A DNA stretch of 60,770 bases, from contig JBMFVE010000011.1 of the NCBI GenBank assembly GCA_049966155.1, positions 1-60,770 of the forward strand, written 5' to 3'. This DNA comes from JBMFVE01 sp049966155. GTDB lineage: Bacteria; Bacteroidota; Ignavibacteria; Kryptoniales; JAKASW01. The notes under the pieces were generated by a model. That model was not told the origin of the DNA and made no database searches. It saw only the letters and a program-made list of their open reading frames with translations. Positions 9,930-20,400 of this stretch are shown here, piece by piece (within the stretch, counting starts at the first letter, position 1; each line of letters begins with the position of its first letter). A program made the position numbers and the translations under genes.

Positions 9930-10885
9930 TTCCCCGCCTTAACCATTCTTAAATCCCAGTTCGACTTCGCGGTGTCTAAACAATGAGAATAAAAAATGTG
10001 TAAATGATTATTTAATAAATACTGAAAAGCACATGCATCATTATCAGCCAAAATCGGATTATTGGAAACTGGCTGGTACTTGCCTTCAATCTTATTGCTG
10101 AAATAAGCCAATGTTACCCATTTTTTCCCCCATTTCTCGGGATTCCATGCTTCTACTGTCAAAAAGTATTTATTTTTATAAAAGGTTATTGAAGGTGCAG
10201 CCAGCGTGTATCGAGCTGATAATAAAATCATAGGATTAGAATCCTTTAAGCCCTCAATTCGCGTGCTTCTTTTAACAAATATATTCCAGTTGTTCCATGA
10301 TGTATCTCTGCTCTTCTCTATGCCGTGGTAGTAAAACAAATAAAAATGCCTGTCCCGCCGATCATAATATATAAAAGGGTTCTGGTTCTGCATGCCCCTG
10401 TCCGCCGGCACAACTATCTCTGCTTCACCAAAATGAATGCCATCTTTGCTCTTGCGCATAACTATCCTGCTGTCATTAGTTGTGTGGTCATAAGCTGCAC
10501 TGAACATATAAAAAGTTGGCCCAACCTTGATAACCGATGGCCATCTGCAGTTAGAATTTATTATGGGATTGCCGTTGTACTTTTTCCAATGAACCAGATC
10601 GTTACTCATCGCAAGTCCCGCCTTCAGAAGATTGGTATCCAATCCACCAAAAATTGCGTAATAAGCCAGGCCATAATATCCCCAGTATTTAAATCCTCCT
10701 TTGTTAACCTCTAAAACAGATATAGTGTGAACTTTGTCAGCATCCCATTTACCACTGTCACCAACCATGATTACCCTGCTTGCTGAGATTGAAGGATAAC
10801 GTATTTGCTGCGCGTAAAGGGTTGTGGCAAAGATTATTGCAAATATCAAAATAATTTTGTTGGTGTGTAAATGCTTATTGATCAT
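9926..10885 (-). CDS. Secreted five-bladed beta-propeller glycosidase-like protein
   Basis: A protein of 319 residues with a signal peptide (residues 1-25, cleaved near LYAQQ). The repeated pattern of short strands around SNDLVHWKKYNGNPII, YMFSAAYDH, MRKSKDGIHFGEAEIV and FYKNKYFLTVEAWNPEKWG is that of five-bladed propeller glycosidases (GH43, GH32, GH117 and GH130 relatives). I could not assign a family or catalytic triad with confidence. It lies 34 bases downstream of the DeoR-type regulator and overlaps the SIS gene by 4 bases, so it is part of the same sugar operon. It probably trims the glycan outside or in the periplasm before uptake; this is inference. Confidence 0.75.
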   Translation of the reverse strand: MINKHLHTNKIILIFAIIFATTLYAQQIRYPSISASRVIMVGDSGKWDADKVHTISVLEVNKGGFKYWGYYGLAYYAIFGGLDTNLLKAGLAMSNDLVHWKKYNGNPIINSNCRWPSVIKVGPTFYMFSAAYDHTTNDSRIVMRKSKDGIHFGEAEIVVPADRGMQNQNPFIYYDRRDRHFYLFYYHGIEKSRDTSWNNWNIFVKRSTRIEGLKDSNPMILLSARYTLAAPSITFYKNKYFLTVEAWNPEKWGKKWVTLAYFSNKIEGKYQPVSNNPILADNDACAFQYLLNNHLHIFYSHCLDTAKSNWDLRMVKAGK

Positions 10886-10919
10886 TTTTACCTCGTTTGT
10901 TGTTTAGTTTAATTACTTA

Positions 10920-11702
10920 TCATACTATAATTACTTCAACTCCCATATCATCGAGTTTCTTTATCTCGTGTTTATCCATTTTCCTTGTTGTTATGATCTT
11001 ATCCACGTCTTTCACCTGACAAATAACTGCCAGACTCCTTCTCCCAAATTTTGATGAGTCAACCAGGAGAATATTTTCCCCTGAGCGCTCCATCATTACG
11101 CGGCTCGTATGTGCTTCAACAATATCAGGTGTCGTCAAACCAATATCATAATCCACCCCGTCTACCCCGTGAAACAACTTGTCAGCAGAAACCCTCTTCA
11201 ACGAATCATCTGCAAGAGCCCCTATTAAAGTCGATGAATTCTTTTGCAAAACACCACCAGTTAAAATTATCTGGGCATCTGAATTCATGAACTCCAGCGC
11301 AATATTCAATGCGTTTGTAATAACAGTTAAGTCTTTAATGCCTTTCATCTTCCGTGCAAGGAATGTGGTCGTTGATCCGGAGTCAAGCATGACAACATCA
11401 CCTTCGTGTATTAACTTGACAGCCTCATTCGCTATCCTTTCTTTTTCCTCTGAGTTTAACTTCTCCTTTTCGTTCAAAGGTAATCCCCTGAACAACGGCC
11501 TGTGCAATATAGCACCACCATGTGTTCTTTTGAGAAAGCCCTGATTCTCAAGCAGCTCAAGGTCTTTTCTAATAGTAACTGCTGAGGTCTTGAAGATCTT
11601 CGTTAAATCGTTTATGAGAACACGATTATTTGTTTCAAGAATCTTCATGATCTCCCCAATTCGCTCTTCCTGAAACATTCTTTCGCGGTCATTTGCCTTC
11701 AT
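10920..11702 (-). CDS. DeoR-family transcriptional repressor of the sugar operon
   Basis: A regulator of 260 residues. Residues about 13-65 form a DeoR-type winged helix-turn-helix: EERIGEIMKILETNNRVLIN, then KTSAVTIRKDLELLENQGFL and the characteristic RTHGGAI. The C-terminal part is the DeoR sugar-phosphate sensor domain, with MLDSGSTTTFLARKM and LTVITNALNIALEF. GAGGAA lies three bases before the ATG at 11702. It is the first gene of the operon, and the leader just upstream holds two CTTTCG-type palindromes, as in the known DeoR-family AgaR operators. It therefore probably represses its own operon until a phosphorylated sugar from the ROK/SIS pathway appears. The effector is inference. Confidence 0.9.
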   Translation of the reverse strand: MKANDRERMFQEERIGEIMKILETNNRVLINDLTKIFKTSAVTIRKDLELLENQGFLKRTHGGAILHRPLFRGLPLNEKEKLNSEEKERIANEAVKLIHEGDVVMLDSGSTTTFLARKMKGIKDLTVITNALNIALEFMNSDAQIILTGGVLQKNSSTLIGALADDSLKRVSADKLFHGVDGVDYDIGLTTPDIVEAHTSRVMMERSGENILLVDSSKFGRRSLAVICQVKDVDKIITTRKMDKHEIKKLDDMGVEVIIV

Positions 11703-11735
11703 AAATTCCTCAATTAGATAAAAGATAGGGATTAA

Positions 11736-11745
11736 CTTTCGAAAG
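11736..11745. promoter_or_regulatory. CTTTCGAAAG palindrome, likely second DeoR operator
   Basis: A perfect 10-base palindrome, CTTTCGAAAG, sits 33 bases upstream of the DeoR start. Its half site CTTTCG is the same as in the inverted repeat at 11799-11818, so two copies of the motif flank the transcribed leader. Paired sites would fit repression by a tetrameric DeoR protein; binding is inference. Confidence 0.55.
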
Positions 11746-11798
11746 GTTTCTCAGGTAAGTCATATCAACTGTCATTTACTTCTCTTTACTTGCGGTTA

Positions 11799-11845
11799 CT
11801 TTCGTTTTGCACCGAAAGCTTACAAACAAAAAATGAAAAAGTCAA
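11799..11845 (-). promoter_or_regulatory. Promoter and DeoR operator of the sugar operon
   Basis: On the minus strand TTGACT (11845-11840) is followed by a 17-base spacer and TAAGCT (11822-11817). Immediately downstream and overlapping the -10 lies the inverted repeat CTTTCG-N8-CGAAAG (11799-11818). Transcription would start near 11810 and reach the DeoR start at 11702 through a leader of about 100 bases. Position of the repeat over +1 suits repression by the operon's first gene product. Confidence 0.6.
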
Positions 11846-11900
11846 GAGGTTAAAAAAGATTTTCTTTAACCCACCATTGGAAGGTGCATTATGAAGTAAC

Positions 11901-12773
11901 TTAAAGTGGATCTACCGCTTTCATTGAAACATCTATAAATGGAGCCTTCCGCACCAGAGCAGAAAGCGATATGAAATTCACACCCGTTTTTGAGACTTCA
12001 CTTATATCCTCTTCTCTTACACCAGATGCTTCAATTAAATATGATTTGCCGGATTTGCTTATCATATCAACAGCTTTCCCAAGCATATCCGTGGACATAT
12101 TGTCAAGCAGGATTGCATCTACCCTGCCATCAATTAAAACCTCTTTGAGATTATCCAGATTTCCTACCTCAATCTCAACACGGGTCAGGAACCTTGCTTC
12201 ACTGAGTCTTCTGTCTATAGCCCGACTTATCCCGCCGTAAACTGCAATATCATTATCCTTTATCAATATACCGTCAAAAAAGCCGAACCGATGATTCCTT
12301 GCACCCCCAATCCTTACAGCGTACTTATGCTCTGCTCTCATCAGGGGATCATCTTTCCTGGTATCGAGCAAAAATACGCTTTTCAATGAAAATTTATCCT
12401 CAAGAATTTTTTGATTACGTCTGACATGAGTAGCAATACCGGATAGCTCAGAAAGAAAATTACAAATTGTTCTCTCTGCCTTTAACAATACTTCCGCGTT
12501 TCCATAAAGTTCGGCAACGATTTCACCCACACTGACATTTTCCCCATCTTTTTTAATCAGTTTAATTTGTGGTTTACTTTCATCCTCTGCCGATTCCAGA
12601 AAGAATTCATCATTAACTACTTTAACAATTGTCGGGATGAATACCGTACCACATACTACCGCATTTTCTTTAAATATTATATTGAATTGCAACCGCGGTG
12701 CTCCATCTTTAAGAAAGAAATCGAAACCGATGTCATGGTGAATACGTTCCTTAAGCACATCTCTAAATGTCAT
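11901..12773 (-). CDS. nadC: Nicotinate-nucleotide pyrophosphorylase (quinolinate phosphoribosyltransferase)
   Basis: Last step of the aspartate route to NAD: quinolinate plus phosphoribosyl pyrophosphate gives nicotinate mononucleotide and CO2. The protein has 290 residues, the usual length. Family landmarks in order are AERTICNFLSELSGIATHVR, LLDTRKDDPLMRAEHKYAVR (the usual TRKTTPGLR is altered to TRKDDPLMR), GGARNHRFGFFDGILIKDND, VEIEVGNLDNLKE, ILLDNMSTD and IEASGVREEDI. The HRFGFFDGILIKDND block matches the conserved HRxGLxDxxLIKDNH, with Asp in place of the final His. It lies 14 bases downstream of nadB and closes the nadA-nadB-nadC run. The two altered positions are worth noting but do not argue against function by themselves. 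Confidence 0.92.
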   Translation of the reverse strand: MTFRDVLKERIHHDIGFDFFLKDGAPRLQFNIIFKENAVVCGTVFIPTIVKVVNDEFFLESAEDESKPQIKLIKKDGENVSVGEIVAELYGNAEVLLKAERTICNFLSELSGIATHVRRNQKILEDKFSLKSVFLLDTRKDDPLMRAEHKYAVRIGGARNHRFGFFDGILIKDNDIAVYGGISRAIDRRLSEARFLTRVEIEVGNLDNLKEVLIDGRVDAILLDNMSTDMLGKAVDMISKSGKSYLIEASGVREEDISEVSKTGVNFISLSALVRKAPFIDVSMKAVDPL

Positions 12774-12787
12774 CTCAAAGCCTTGCT

Positions 12788-14392
12788 TTAACTGATGATT
12801 TTATTTTTCAAGGAATCTTCTCTGAAGTGCACACCTCTGCTAACCCTGTTTCTCCTTGCATGCATTGTAATTTCAAGAGCAACTTCAACTGCATTTCGAA
12901 GGCCTACAAGATTATCAGACAATTTTGTACGCCTGTAAAGTTCCTCAACCTCCACGTTAATTAAAGAAATTAGCCGCCATGCTTTTGACAGGCGCTCCTC
13001 AGATCTGACAATACCTACATATTCCCACATGATTCTTTTCAACTGACTCATATACATATCGATTGTTTCCTCAGGAACAGATTTTTCAATAACATTACTT
13101 TCGTCCCAATCCGGGATTTGCCATTCATCAAAATACTCACGCTCAAAAGTCCCGACAATATTTTCTGCTGCCCGGATCCCCCACACCAACCCTTCCAGCA
13201 AAGAAGTTGATGCAAGCCTGTTTGCTCCGTGGAGTCCCGTACATGAAGCTTCTCCCACTGCATAAAGCCTCTGCAAATTGGTTTTCCCCCATTTGTCGAC
13301 CCGAATTCCGCCGCACAGGAAATGAGCTGCAGGAGAAACAGGTATTGGTTCATTCCGAATGTCAACTCCACAACTCAAGCATCTGGCAAAGATTTGTGGA
13401 AATCTTTCTTTCAGGTCAATTCCTTTCTTCACAATGGGGCTGCAGTCAAGCCACACATTTTTTGATTTAGAACCCTGGATCTCCCAGAAAATCCCCCTAG
13501 CTACCTCATCGCGCGGAGCAAGTTCCATAGCATCCGGACAATAACGTGAAATGAACCTTTCTCCTCCATCATTTAGCAATACCGCACCCTCACCCCGCAC
13601 CGCCTCCGAAATTAAAAAAGAACTGCAGCCCTCCTTCCGAAAGGCAGTCGGATGAAATTGGACATATTCCATATTAATAATATGTGCTCCCGCCCTCGCC
13701 GCCATAGCAATACCATCACCACGCGCACCTTCGGGATTTGTTGTATACTCATAAATTCCACCTACACCCCCTGTAGCTATTACAGTGTATGATGCCAGGA
13801 TAGTTTTTACTTCTCTTGATTTCCTGTCAATCACATAAGCTCCAAGTATTCGCGTTGACTGGTATACCGAACCCCGTTTTCGAGAATGGTGAGTTGTGCT
13901 GATTAAGTCAACAGCGGTATGGCCAGCAAGTATCTGAACATTTGGATGATCTCTAGCTTCCCTGCTTAATGCTTCTTCTATTGCAGCTCCAGTCTGATCC
14001 CCCACATGAATTATCCTCCTCCTCGAATGTCCACCCTCGAGTGTGCGATGCAAATTCCCGGCGGCATCCCTGTCAAAATTTATCTTAAGACGTCCTATCA
14101 GAAACGAATTCACAAGCGTGGGACCTTCCTCAGCAAGAATGCGAATTGCTTCCCTTGCACCGACTTCGTCACCCGCTTCGTCAATATCCGATTCTATTGA
14201 TTCATATGAATCATCTTCACCCCACCAAACAATCCCTCCTTGAGCATAGCGGGTATTTGACTCATCAGGATCGAAGGCACGGTTTATAACAATCACATTT
14301 TTTCCCTGGTCTGCAAGCTTTATTGCAGTGCTCAATCCTGCAATACCAGCTCCAATAACTAAAACGTCGCAATTCATTCGCTCAGTTTTCAT
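12788..14392 (-). CDS. nadB: L-aspartate oxidase
   Basis: First step of NAD synthesis from aspartate: FAD-dependent oxidation to iminoaspartate in the cytoplasm. The protein has about 534 residues. The Rossmann FAD-binding motif VLVIGAGIAGLSTAIKLADQ is at the N-terminus, followed by NTRYAQGGI, EGGHSRRRIIH and MEYVQFHPTAF, which carry substrate- and FAD-contacting residues. Near the end of the catalytic half, LYAVGEASCTGLHGANRLAS is the L-aspartate oxidase/fumarate reductase signature. The ATG at 14392 is chosen; a GTG at 14410 and an ATG at 14377 are alternatives and none has a clear ribosome-binding site. It follows nadA by about 100 bases and precedes nadC by 14. Confidence 0.93.
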   Translation of the reverse strand: MKTERMNCDVLVIGAGIAGLSTAIKLADQGKNVIVINRAFDPDESNTRYAQGGIVWWGEDDSYESIESDIDEAGDEVGAREAIRILAEEGPTLVNSFLIGRLKINFDRDAAGNLHRTLEGGHSRRRIIHVGDQTGAAIEEALSREARDHPNVQILAGHTAVDLISTTHHSRKRGSVYQSTRILGAYVIDRKSREVKTILASYTVIATGGVGGIYEYTTNPEGARGDGIAMAARAGAHIINMEYVQFHPTAFRKEGCSSFLISEAVRGEGAVLLNDGGERFISRYCPDAMELAPRDEVARGIFWEIQGSKSKNVWLDCSPIVKKGIDLKERFPQIFARCLSCGVDIRNEPIPVSPAAHFLCGGIRVDKWGKTNLQRLYAVGEASCTGLHGANRLASTSLLEGLVWGIRAAENIVGTFEREYFDEWQIPDWDESNVIEKSVPEETIDMYMSQLKRIMWEYVGIVRSEERLSKAWRLISLINVEVEELYRRTKLSDNLVGLRNAVEVALEITMHARRNRVSRGVHFREDSLKNKIIS

Positions 14393-14500
14393 AAGATGTA
14401 AGACGGACACGCCCTCTTAGCCAAAATCAACAATTACAGAATACAAGTTAGCCTGAAAAGGCAGCTTCTAAACGGTATAATTTGCAGACACATATGACTA

Positions 14501-15690
14501 TCACCCAAGAGCCAGCATCCTTTCAATTCCCATTTTAGCGCTTTCTGCAACTACTCTCTGAATGTGAATCACTCTATCATCCTGATACGGTGATTTAGGT
14601 TCACAGCAATTATCACAAAATACAATCTCAAGGCGATCCCGTCTCAGAGAGTCAAGTAGCTTCTCAAAAGTATTAGCCTTCATGTATTCACATACCGCAT
14701 TCTGCGAAATAGGAATAAATTCCTTATCCGGCATCTCTTTCCTCAAACGATAAACCATCCCTTTTTCAGTGGCAACAACAAATTTCTTTGCAGGAGAAAC
14801 CCTTGCATGTTCAATCATTTGCTCAGTTGAAAGGAAGTACGCCTTCTCATGTGGGATAATTCCTGATTGAACTTTGTAAAGACATGAAGATGCACAGCCA
14901 CACTCAGGGTGAATCATCAGCTCAGCATCTGCATTTTGAAGCAGCGCAATATCAGCAGCATCTGGGCCGATTTGCTGATGGACATGACATGCCGACCAAT
15001 ACTTGCCCTTTCTGTGATCATAAATCTCAATCAAATCGGGGTCAATATCTATTTTTTCCCTCCGCAGTGTTTCAATCGCTCGGGCCTTCATGACGTATCC
15101 CAGGAATTTATCTGGAAGCACCAGGATCTTTCTTCCCGGGAACATCTTTACTGCATGAACAATTATTTTATCAGTGTTGCGTGAAGTGGAAACGAAATCG
15201 CTGATTGATTTCGTGTAAGTGTCACTATTTACATAAGTCACCAAAATTCCATCAGGATTTTTGCACTTCCATTCTTCTATCCATTTGTAATCTATGCCAA
15301 AGACGAGTGAACACCCAAGGACGTCTGGAGTATCAGCTACAAAAACACGTGTCAAATCTCCAGTAATGATTTTTGCAGTGGCACCCATAAAAAAGACACT
15401 CTGAAAATCCACACGCGGTGCTTTTTTTGCTTTACACAAAAGCTCAATCCAAGAGAATCTCCTACCTTTTCCGCTATTTCATGAAATTCTGGATAGAGAT
15501 AATTGTGTGCTACGATAGTCGATCCCTTTTCCCTGGCTAGCCTCAATATTTCATCTGCTTGCTCGGCAAGTTCAATGCACATATTAAGAGTATACCTCTC
15601 AGGGTAAAGATCCCCTGCAAATCGGGAAAAAAGTTCATACCATTTCATTCCCAGTTTTCTTGTTTCTATTGCAGCTTCAATCATCTCCAC
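14501..15690 (-). pseudogene. nadA: Quinolinate synthase, split by a single -1 frameshift
   Basis: The enzyme condenses iminoaspartate with dihydroxyacetone phosphate to quinolinate using a 4Fe-4S cluster. The N-terminal part (15690 to about 15425, GTG start at 15690 or ATG at 15684) has STIVAHNYLYPEFHEIAEKV and GDSLGLS. The remainder is one frame back, from about 15439 to 14501, with FFMGATAKIITG, VLGCSLVFGID, HPECGCASSC, FVVATEKGMVYRL and NAVCEYMKANTF; Cys of GCS, HPEC and NAVC are the expected cluster ligands. Joining the frames at the A-run 15422-15428 restores the usual 17-residue gap between GDSLGLS and FMGATAK. So the break is one missing base, a sequencing error, or programmed slippage. 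The locus lies 48 bases after the amidase gene and before nadB. Typed as a pseudogene only because the reading frame as given is broken. Confidence 0.85.
15422..15428 (-). other. A7 run forming an A-AAA-AAG slippery site in nadA
   Basis: On the coding strand the upstream nadA frame reads CAA-AAA-AAG through a run of seven A's. This places an A AAA AAG heptamer in the zero frame, the same as the E. coli dnaX -1 slippery site, and a -1 slip gives the frame of the rest of NadA. I found no strong downstream hairpin and the nearest purine-rich stretch, GGAG, is about 30 bases upstream, further than in dnaX. A one-base homopolymer error is the simplest alternative. Confidence 0.55.
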
Positions 15691-15738
15691 GTCCCCATTA
15701 CAATGTTAGCCTACGGCACTTAAAATATCAACAGAGCA

Positions 15739-17397
15739 TCAGATCGTTAAATCGGCAGTCGGTTTAAACTTTGGGGGCTTCCTAACCTTTGTTACCTGCT
15801 CAAAGGAGTACGCAAGACGTATTAGAGTTGGTTCGCTCCATGCACGGCCGAAAAAGGAAATCCCAACCGGCAACCCGAAAACAAATCCCGCAGGTACTGT
15901 TATACTGGGATAGCCTGCTACAGCCGCAGCCTGTGAACTTCCACCCAGAAAATGGTCGCCGTCAACCAGGTCGGTCAGCCAGGCCGGACTGTCTGTTGGG
16001 GCAACAAGTGCATCCAGCCTGTATTTCTCCATCACCATATCTATGCCTTCTGTTCTGGAAAGACGACGGCATCTTGAAAGTGCCTGAATATACTCCTTGC
16101 TTGTCAATGGTCCTCTTGATTCGGCTTTCAAAAAGATATCTTGTCCAAAGTAGGGCATCTCAGTTGCTTTGTGTTTCTCATTGAATGAGATAATATCCTC
16201 CAAAGAGTGGACAGGCGCGTCTTTGCCAAGTCTGCTTAGATACGCTTTCATATCAGTTTTTATATCATACTGCAAAACAATTTCTTCGGCATTACCTAAT
16301 TTACCAAGCGACTTTATTTCAACAGGGTCAACGATTACAGCACCCCCTTTCTTCATGACTTCCAGTGCATCCATCATAAGTTTATCTACCGCCTCGTGAA
16401 ATCCAAAGTAATTTCGCACAACGCCAATCCGCGCCCCTTTAAGACCTTCGGCATCAAGAAATTTGGTATAATCGAGGTGAAATCTTCCTCGACTTTTCCG
16501 ACTCGCACTGTCCTCAGGATCTATCCCAACCATTGCACCAAGCAAAATTGCCGCATCGCGCACAGTCCGCGCCATTGGACCGGCAGTATCCTGAGTATGA
16601 GATATTGGAACGATGCCTGTCCTGCTTACAAGACCAACAGTTGGTTTTATCCCGACCACACCATTAATGGAAGCTGGACTGACAATCGATCCATCAGTTT
16701 CGGTACCAACTGCAGCAACACATAGGTTAGCTGAAACAGCAACTGCAGAGCCAGAACTTGAGCCGGATGGATTACGATCAAGAGCATAGGGATTTTTTGT
16801 CAATCCGCCCCGACCGCTCCATCCACTTGTAGAATGACTTGACCTGAAATTTGCCCATTCGCTCAAATTTGTCTTCCCAATTATCACGGCTCCAGATTTA
16901 CGTAGCTTTTGGACAACAAATGAATCTTTCGGTGGCTTTGAACCCACAAGAGCTAATGATCCGGCAGTCGTCATCATTTTATCCGCTGTGTCTATATTAT
17001 CTTTTATTAGCACAGGAATTCCGTGCAAAGGTCCGCGCACTCCTCCTTCCCTGCGTTCTCTGTCAAGGCGCTCCGCAATTTCCAGTGCATCCGGGTTCAC
17101 CTCTATCACGCTTTTCAGGTTCGGCCCATTGGCGTCAATATCATTTATCCGGTCCAGATAATGTTCTACTATCGAACGCGAAGTATATTTGCCGGAGTTC
17201 ATCCCTTCCCTCAGTTCACTTATCGTAATTTCATCAAACTCAGTTGAAGGGATATCGAACAAACTACCTTTGAGATTTTTATCAATAAATAGCCGCGGCA
17301 ACACCGCTGCAGCCATACTGCTCATCATGGCACCCTTCAGGAGATTCCTGCGACCGAGATCAGCATCTCCTCGTTTTTTAATCCTTTTAATGGTCAT
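15739..17397 (-). CDS. Tat-exported amidase (amidase signature family)
   Basis: A hydrolase of 552 residues that cleaves a C-N amide bond. The N-terminus holds a twin-arginine signal, GRRNLLKGAMMSSMAAAVLP (residues 15-34), so it should be exported folded. The Ser-cisSer-Lys triad can be placed: Lys132 in LIKDNIDTADK, the cis-Ser about 213 in NPSGSSSGSAVAVSAN, and the nucleophile Ser237 in GTETDGSIVSPASI. The rest is the usual amidase-signature core, such as GKTNLSEWANFRS and GPMARTVRDAAILLGAM. This is not the GatA subunit, because of the export signal and the absence of gatB or gatC nearby. It lies 13 bases after the GH38 gene. One possible role is releasing amides or amino-sugar parts of glycoprotein-type substrate, but the substrate is unknown. 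Confidence 0.9.
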   Translation of the reverse strand: MTIKRIKKRGDADLGRRNLLKGAMMSSMAAAVLPRLFIDKNLKGSLFDIPSTEFDEITISELREGMNSGKYTSRSIVEHYLDRINDIDANGPNLKSVIEVNPDALEIAERLDRERREGGVRGPLHGIPVLIKDNIDTADKMMTTAGSLALVGSKPPKDSFVVQKLRKSGAVIIGKTNLSEWANFRSSHSTSGWSGRGGLTKNPYALDRNPSGSSSGSAVAVSANLCVAAVGTETDGSIVSPASINGVVGIKPTVGLVSRTGIVPISHTQDTAGPMARTVRDAAILLGAMVGIDPEDSASRKSRGRFHLDYTKFLDAEGLKGARIGVVRNYFGFHEAVDKLMMDALEVMKKGGAVIVDPVEIKSLGKLGNAEEIVLQYDIKTDMKAYLSRLGKDAPVHSLEDIISFNEKHKATEMPYFGQDIFLKAESRGPLTSKEYIQALSRCRRLSRTEGIDMVMEKYRLDALVAPTDSPAWLTDLVDGDHFLGGSSQAAAVAGYPSITVPAGFVFGLPVGISFFGRAWSEPTLIRLAYSFEQVTKVRKPPKFKPTADLTI

Positions 17398-17410
17398 ACA
17401 TTCCCTCCTA

Positions 17411-20400
17411 TTAATTTACTCCTGAATTTTTCTGTTCCACCCGCGCTGCTTGAAATCTTTCATATCCATGCCTGTAATTAAGTGTGTCGAAAAGCGCCTG
17501 AGCAGGTTTTGTCTCATCATTTTCATTGTAAGCGGCACTCATTGCAAATATAGCTATTTTATTGTCTGAAGGGAGCGTAATCCATTTCGTTCCTTCGGGC
17601 AAATTAATCCTATATTTATACATATATGCATAAGCATAGGCGTCGTTTTTCCCATCTTTCAAATGTCTGTGTTGTGTAAAATATCCAACATTATCCGGTC
17701 TGACATAACCTGGTTTTATACCTAGATAATGTATTCCATCCCACGTGTAGTTTATCTCACTGGTGTCTATCTTATCCCAAATGCGGTCGTCCCACTGGCC
17801 TATAAATCCTGACCAGACATTAATTGGGACAACGACTGTAGATTTGCCTACATGGAACATACCATGACGCAGGCTGTCCCTGGAAGCAGCGAGAATATAT
17901 ATTCTGTTGAATCTCCCGTTTGGCAGCTTTATTGTCTGTCCTTCACAGACAACTGCATTATTTCTCCCATCAGCCTTTGGACCTAAACTGAACAGTATGT
18001 CCTCACTTGTAATTGTATCAGGAAGCATTTCGGCAGGATACGTTCTCCCCTGCCCATCAAAGTCGCCATCCGACATCTTATGATCATAGCTAAATGCGTC
18101 AATATTGTAGGGAAGCGCAACAGGCACACTCAGGGGTGGAGAAAGTTTGTGAGATGGCGGTTTTAATTTTATTGAAAATGTTCTCAAATGATAAGGAGTT
18201 TCATCAAATACGAGTTTTCCATTTTTTATCACTGCAGGCTTTAAGTACCGCTCCTGCCCATCAACCTCATTTGCAGACAGGATCGGACATGGAAACGACA
18301 CTTCTACATTTTTCCACATCTTTCCCTCTGTCTCCACAATTCTCAAGATTATAGCATCACCATTTTCAGCTTTCTTCAGAGCCATCACCTCTATGTAAGG
18401 ATTGTTAATTCTCAAAAACGAAAACGATCTCCCAAGATAACCCCTGTGAGGTACTGCTTGAAAAGCAATTAGAGGTTGATTTAATCTTAATCCTTCTGCA
18501 CTGGAGTTGCCATCCCTCCAATCTCCCCTGTGTCCATAAATTGCGAAAAGCATCTGATGCTTTCCAATATCCTGGAAAGCCTGGTCTTTGTAGTAATTAT
18601 GCACCCCTGGTGTATAAAGCAAAGTTAACCTTAAAACGTTATCAGCCGGTTTGTCAGAGCCATTCTTGCAATCCTCAAGTATTGATACACCATAACTGCC
18701 GTCCTTATTTGTCAGGTCAAACCACTGATGTGATGGCACCTCAAACTTTATGGAATCATTATTTCCCCGCTCAACAGTACCCACGTCGCAGTTGTAAGTA
18801 GCAAATGGATTTGATACAGTCAATGGAAACGTGGCCTCCAGTGATGACTCCAGTGTTGCCCAGTCTATGTTTGTCTTGAACTCCACTATATCACCTCCGG
18901 CGGTCAACCTAACCTGCTCTACAAACCTGGAATTTCTTGCTTCACGTTCTATCTCTATTGCCACGCGGGCAGGGCCTTTTTCAATAACCCTTATCTTTGC
19001 CGGTCCACTTACATACCCCTCAGGCGCTCTTTTCCTATCAGCCCAGTCCATGTTCCATGCCGGCCATTGCTGCGGCCTCTCAAACAAAAATGCCATTCTG
19101 ATTGGAGACGCTAAGATCTCTTTATGTGCAATCCTGTCATATATGCTCGATACATCGCCGTTGCTATCGATCCTGACAATGTACTTTGAATTCTCAATGT
19201 AGGTCCCGGTAACCTTTAGTCCTGTCGGCAACAAACATGGCGTCCTGGAGGGCCTTATGTCGTAAGTGGAATAGCTTAATGATGGAACAGTCGCAATGAA
19301 TAAAATTGTCATTCTGTTACCATCGACGCTTTTAACTTGAGATGGTACCTCTTTATTTCTATAGTCGAACACCCTGACAAATTCAGGAGGATTTTCTTTA
19401 AATGTTACTGTTGCCTTTACAATATCCATTCTTTCAAACGATAATGGGTTGTACACTACAACTGGTATGCCTTTTACATCTGTATTTAAACCTCTGATAA
19501 CAGCTCCTGAAGAATTGGCTAAAACATTGCTGAACTGATTGGCTGCCAGAAGTTCATCATTCCATGCATATTCAAAGGCCTTTGGAATAACTGTACCAGG
19601 TAGCATATCGTGAAATTGGCTTGCTAAAACAAGTCTCCACGCGCGGTCTATTTTTGTAAAATTGTAACTGCTTGCTCCAAGCCAATCGGCCATTACCGAA
19701 GATGCTTCTGCCTTAAAAGCAAGGAGTTCATTCTTTCTGTTCCATCTCTTCATAACAGCAGCTGAATTAATAGAACCTGCAGAATGGTTTGTTAACAGCA
19801 ATTCACCTTTGTATGAAGGAAGTTTTGCTTTTTCTTCAGGCGTTATGTCGTTGAACATCTGGTCTGCCCGGGCAGATACCACAGTTATACCCGTTGTATC
19901 ATGTATACTCTTCTCAAGCCATCTAACCGATCCTTCGGTTGGTGAACCACCAATATCACCGGTGCCGTAGTACATATAATCAGTGTAAACTCCCGACTTT
20001 TTGCCAAGATCATTGATTCTGTCTATCCATTTTTCATCTTTTGCAAGGTCATCCTTTATTTGTGTTGTGTAATCACCAGGATTAAATGCCGCGATTACAG
20101 ACTCCCCGTCAGGACCTATCCATCTGCCAACATTAAAAGGGATTCCTACAGCAGAACCCCATGACAGTTTCTGAGTTGAAAACCCTTTAATTCCACAATG
20201 AGCCAGAACAGACGGAAGTGAAGCTGGGAAACCAAAGCAGTCCGGTAACATGTATTCATCACTTGCTACTCCAAACTCTTTCCTGAAAAATTCATTACCA
20301 TAGAGAATCTGTCTTATATCAGATTCTGCTGAAGGGGAAAGGACATCGTTTTCTTCCATTGAGGATCCAGCAGGAAACCACCTCCCCTGTGCAACGTACA

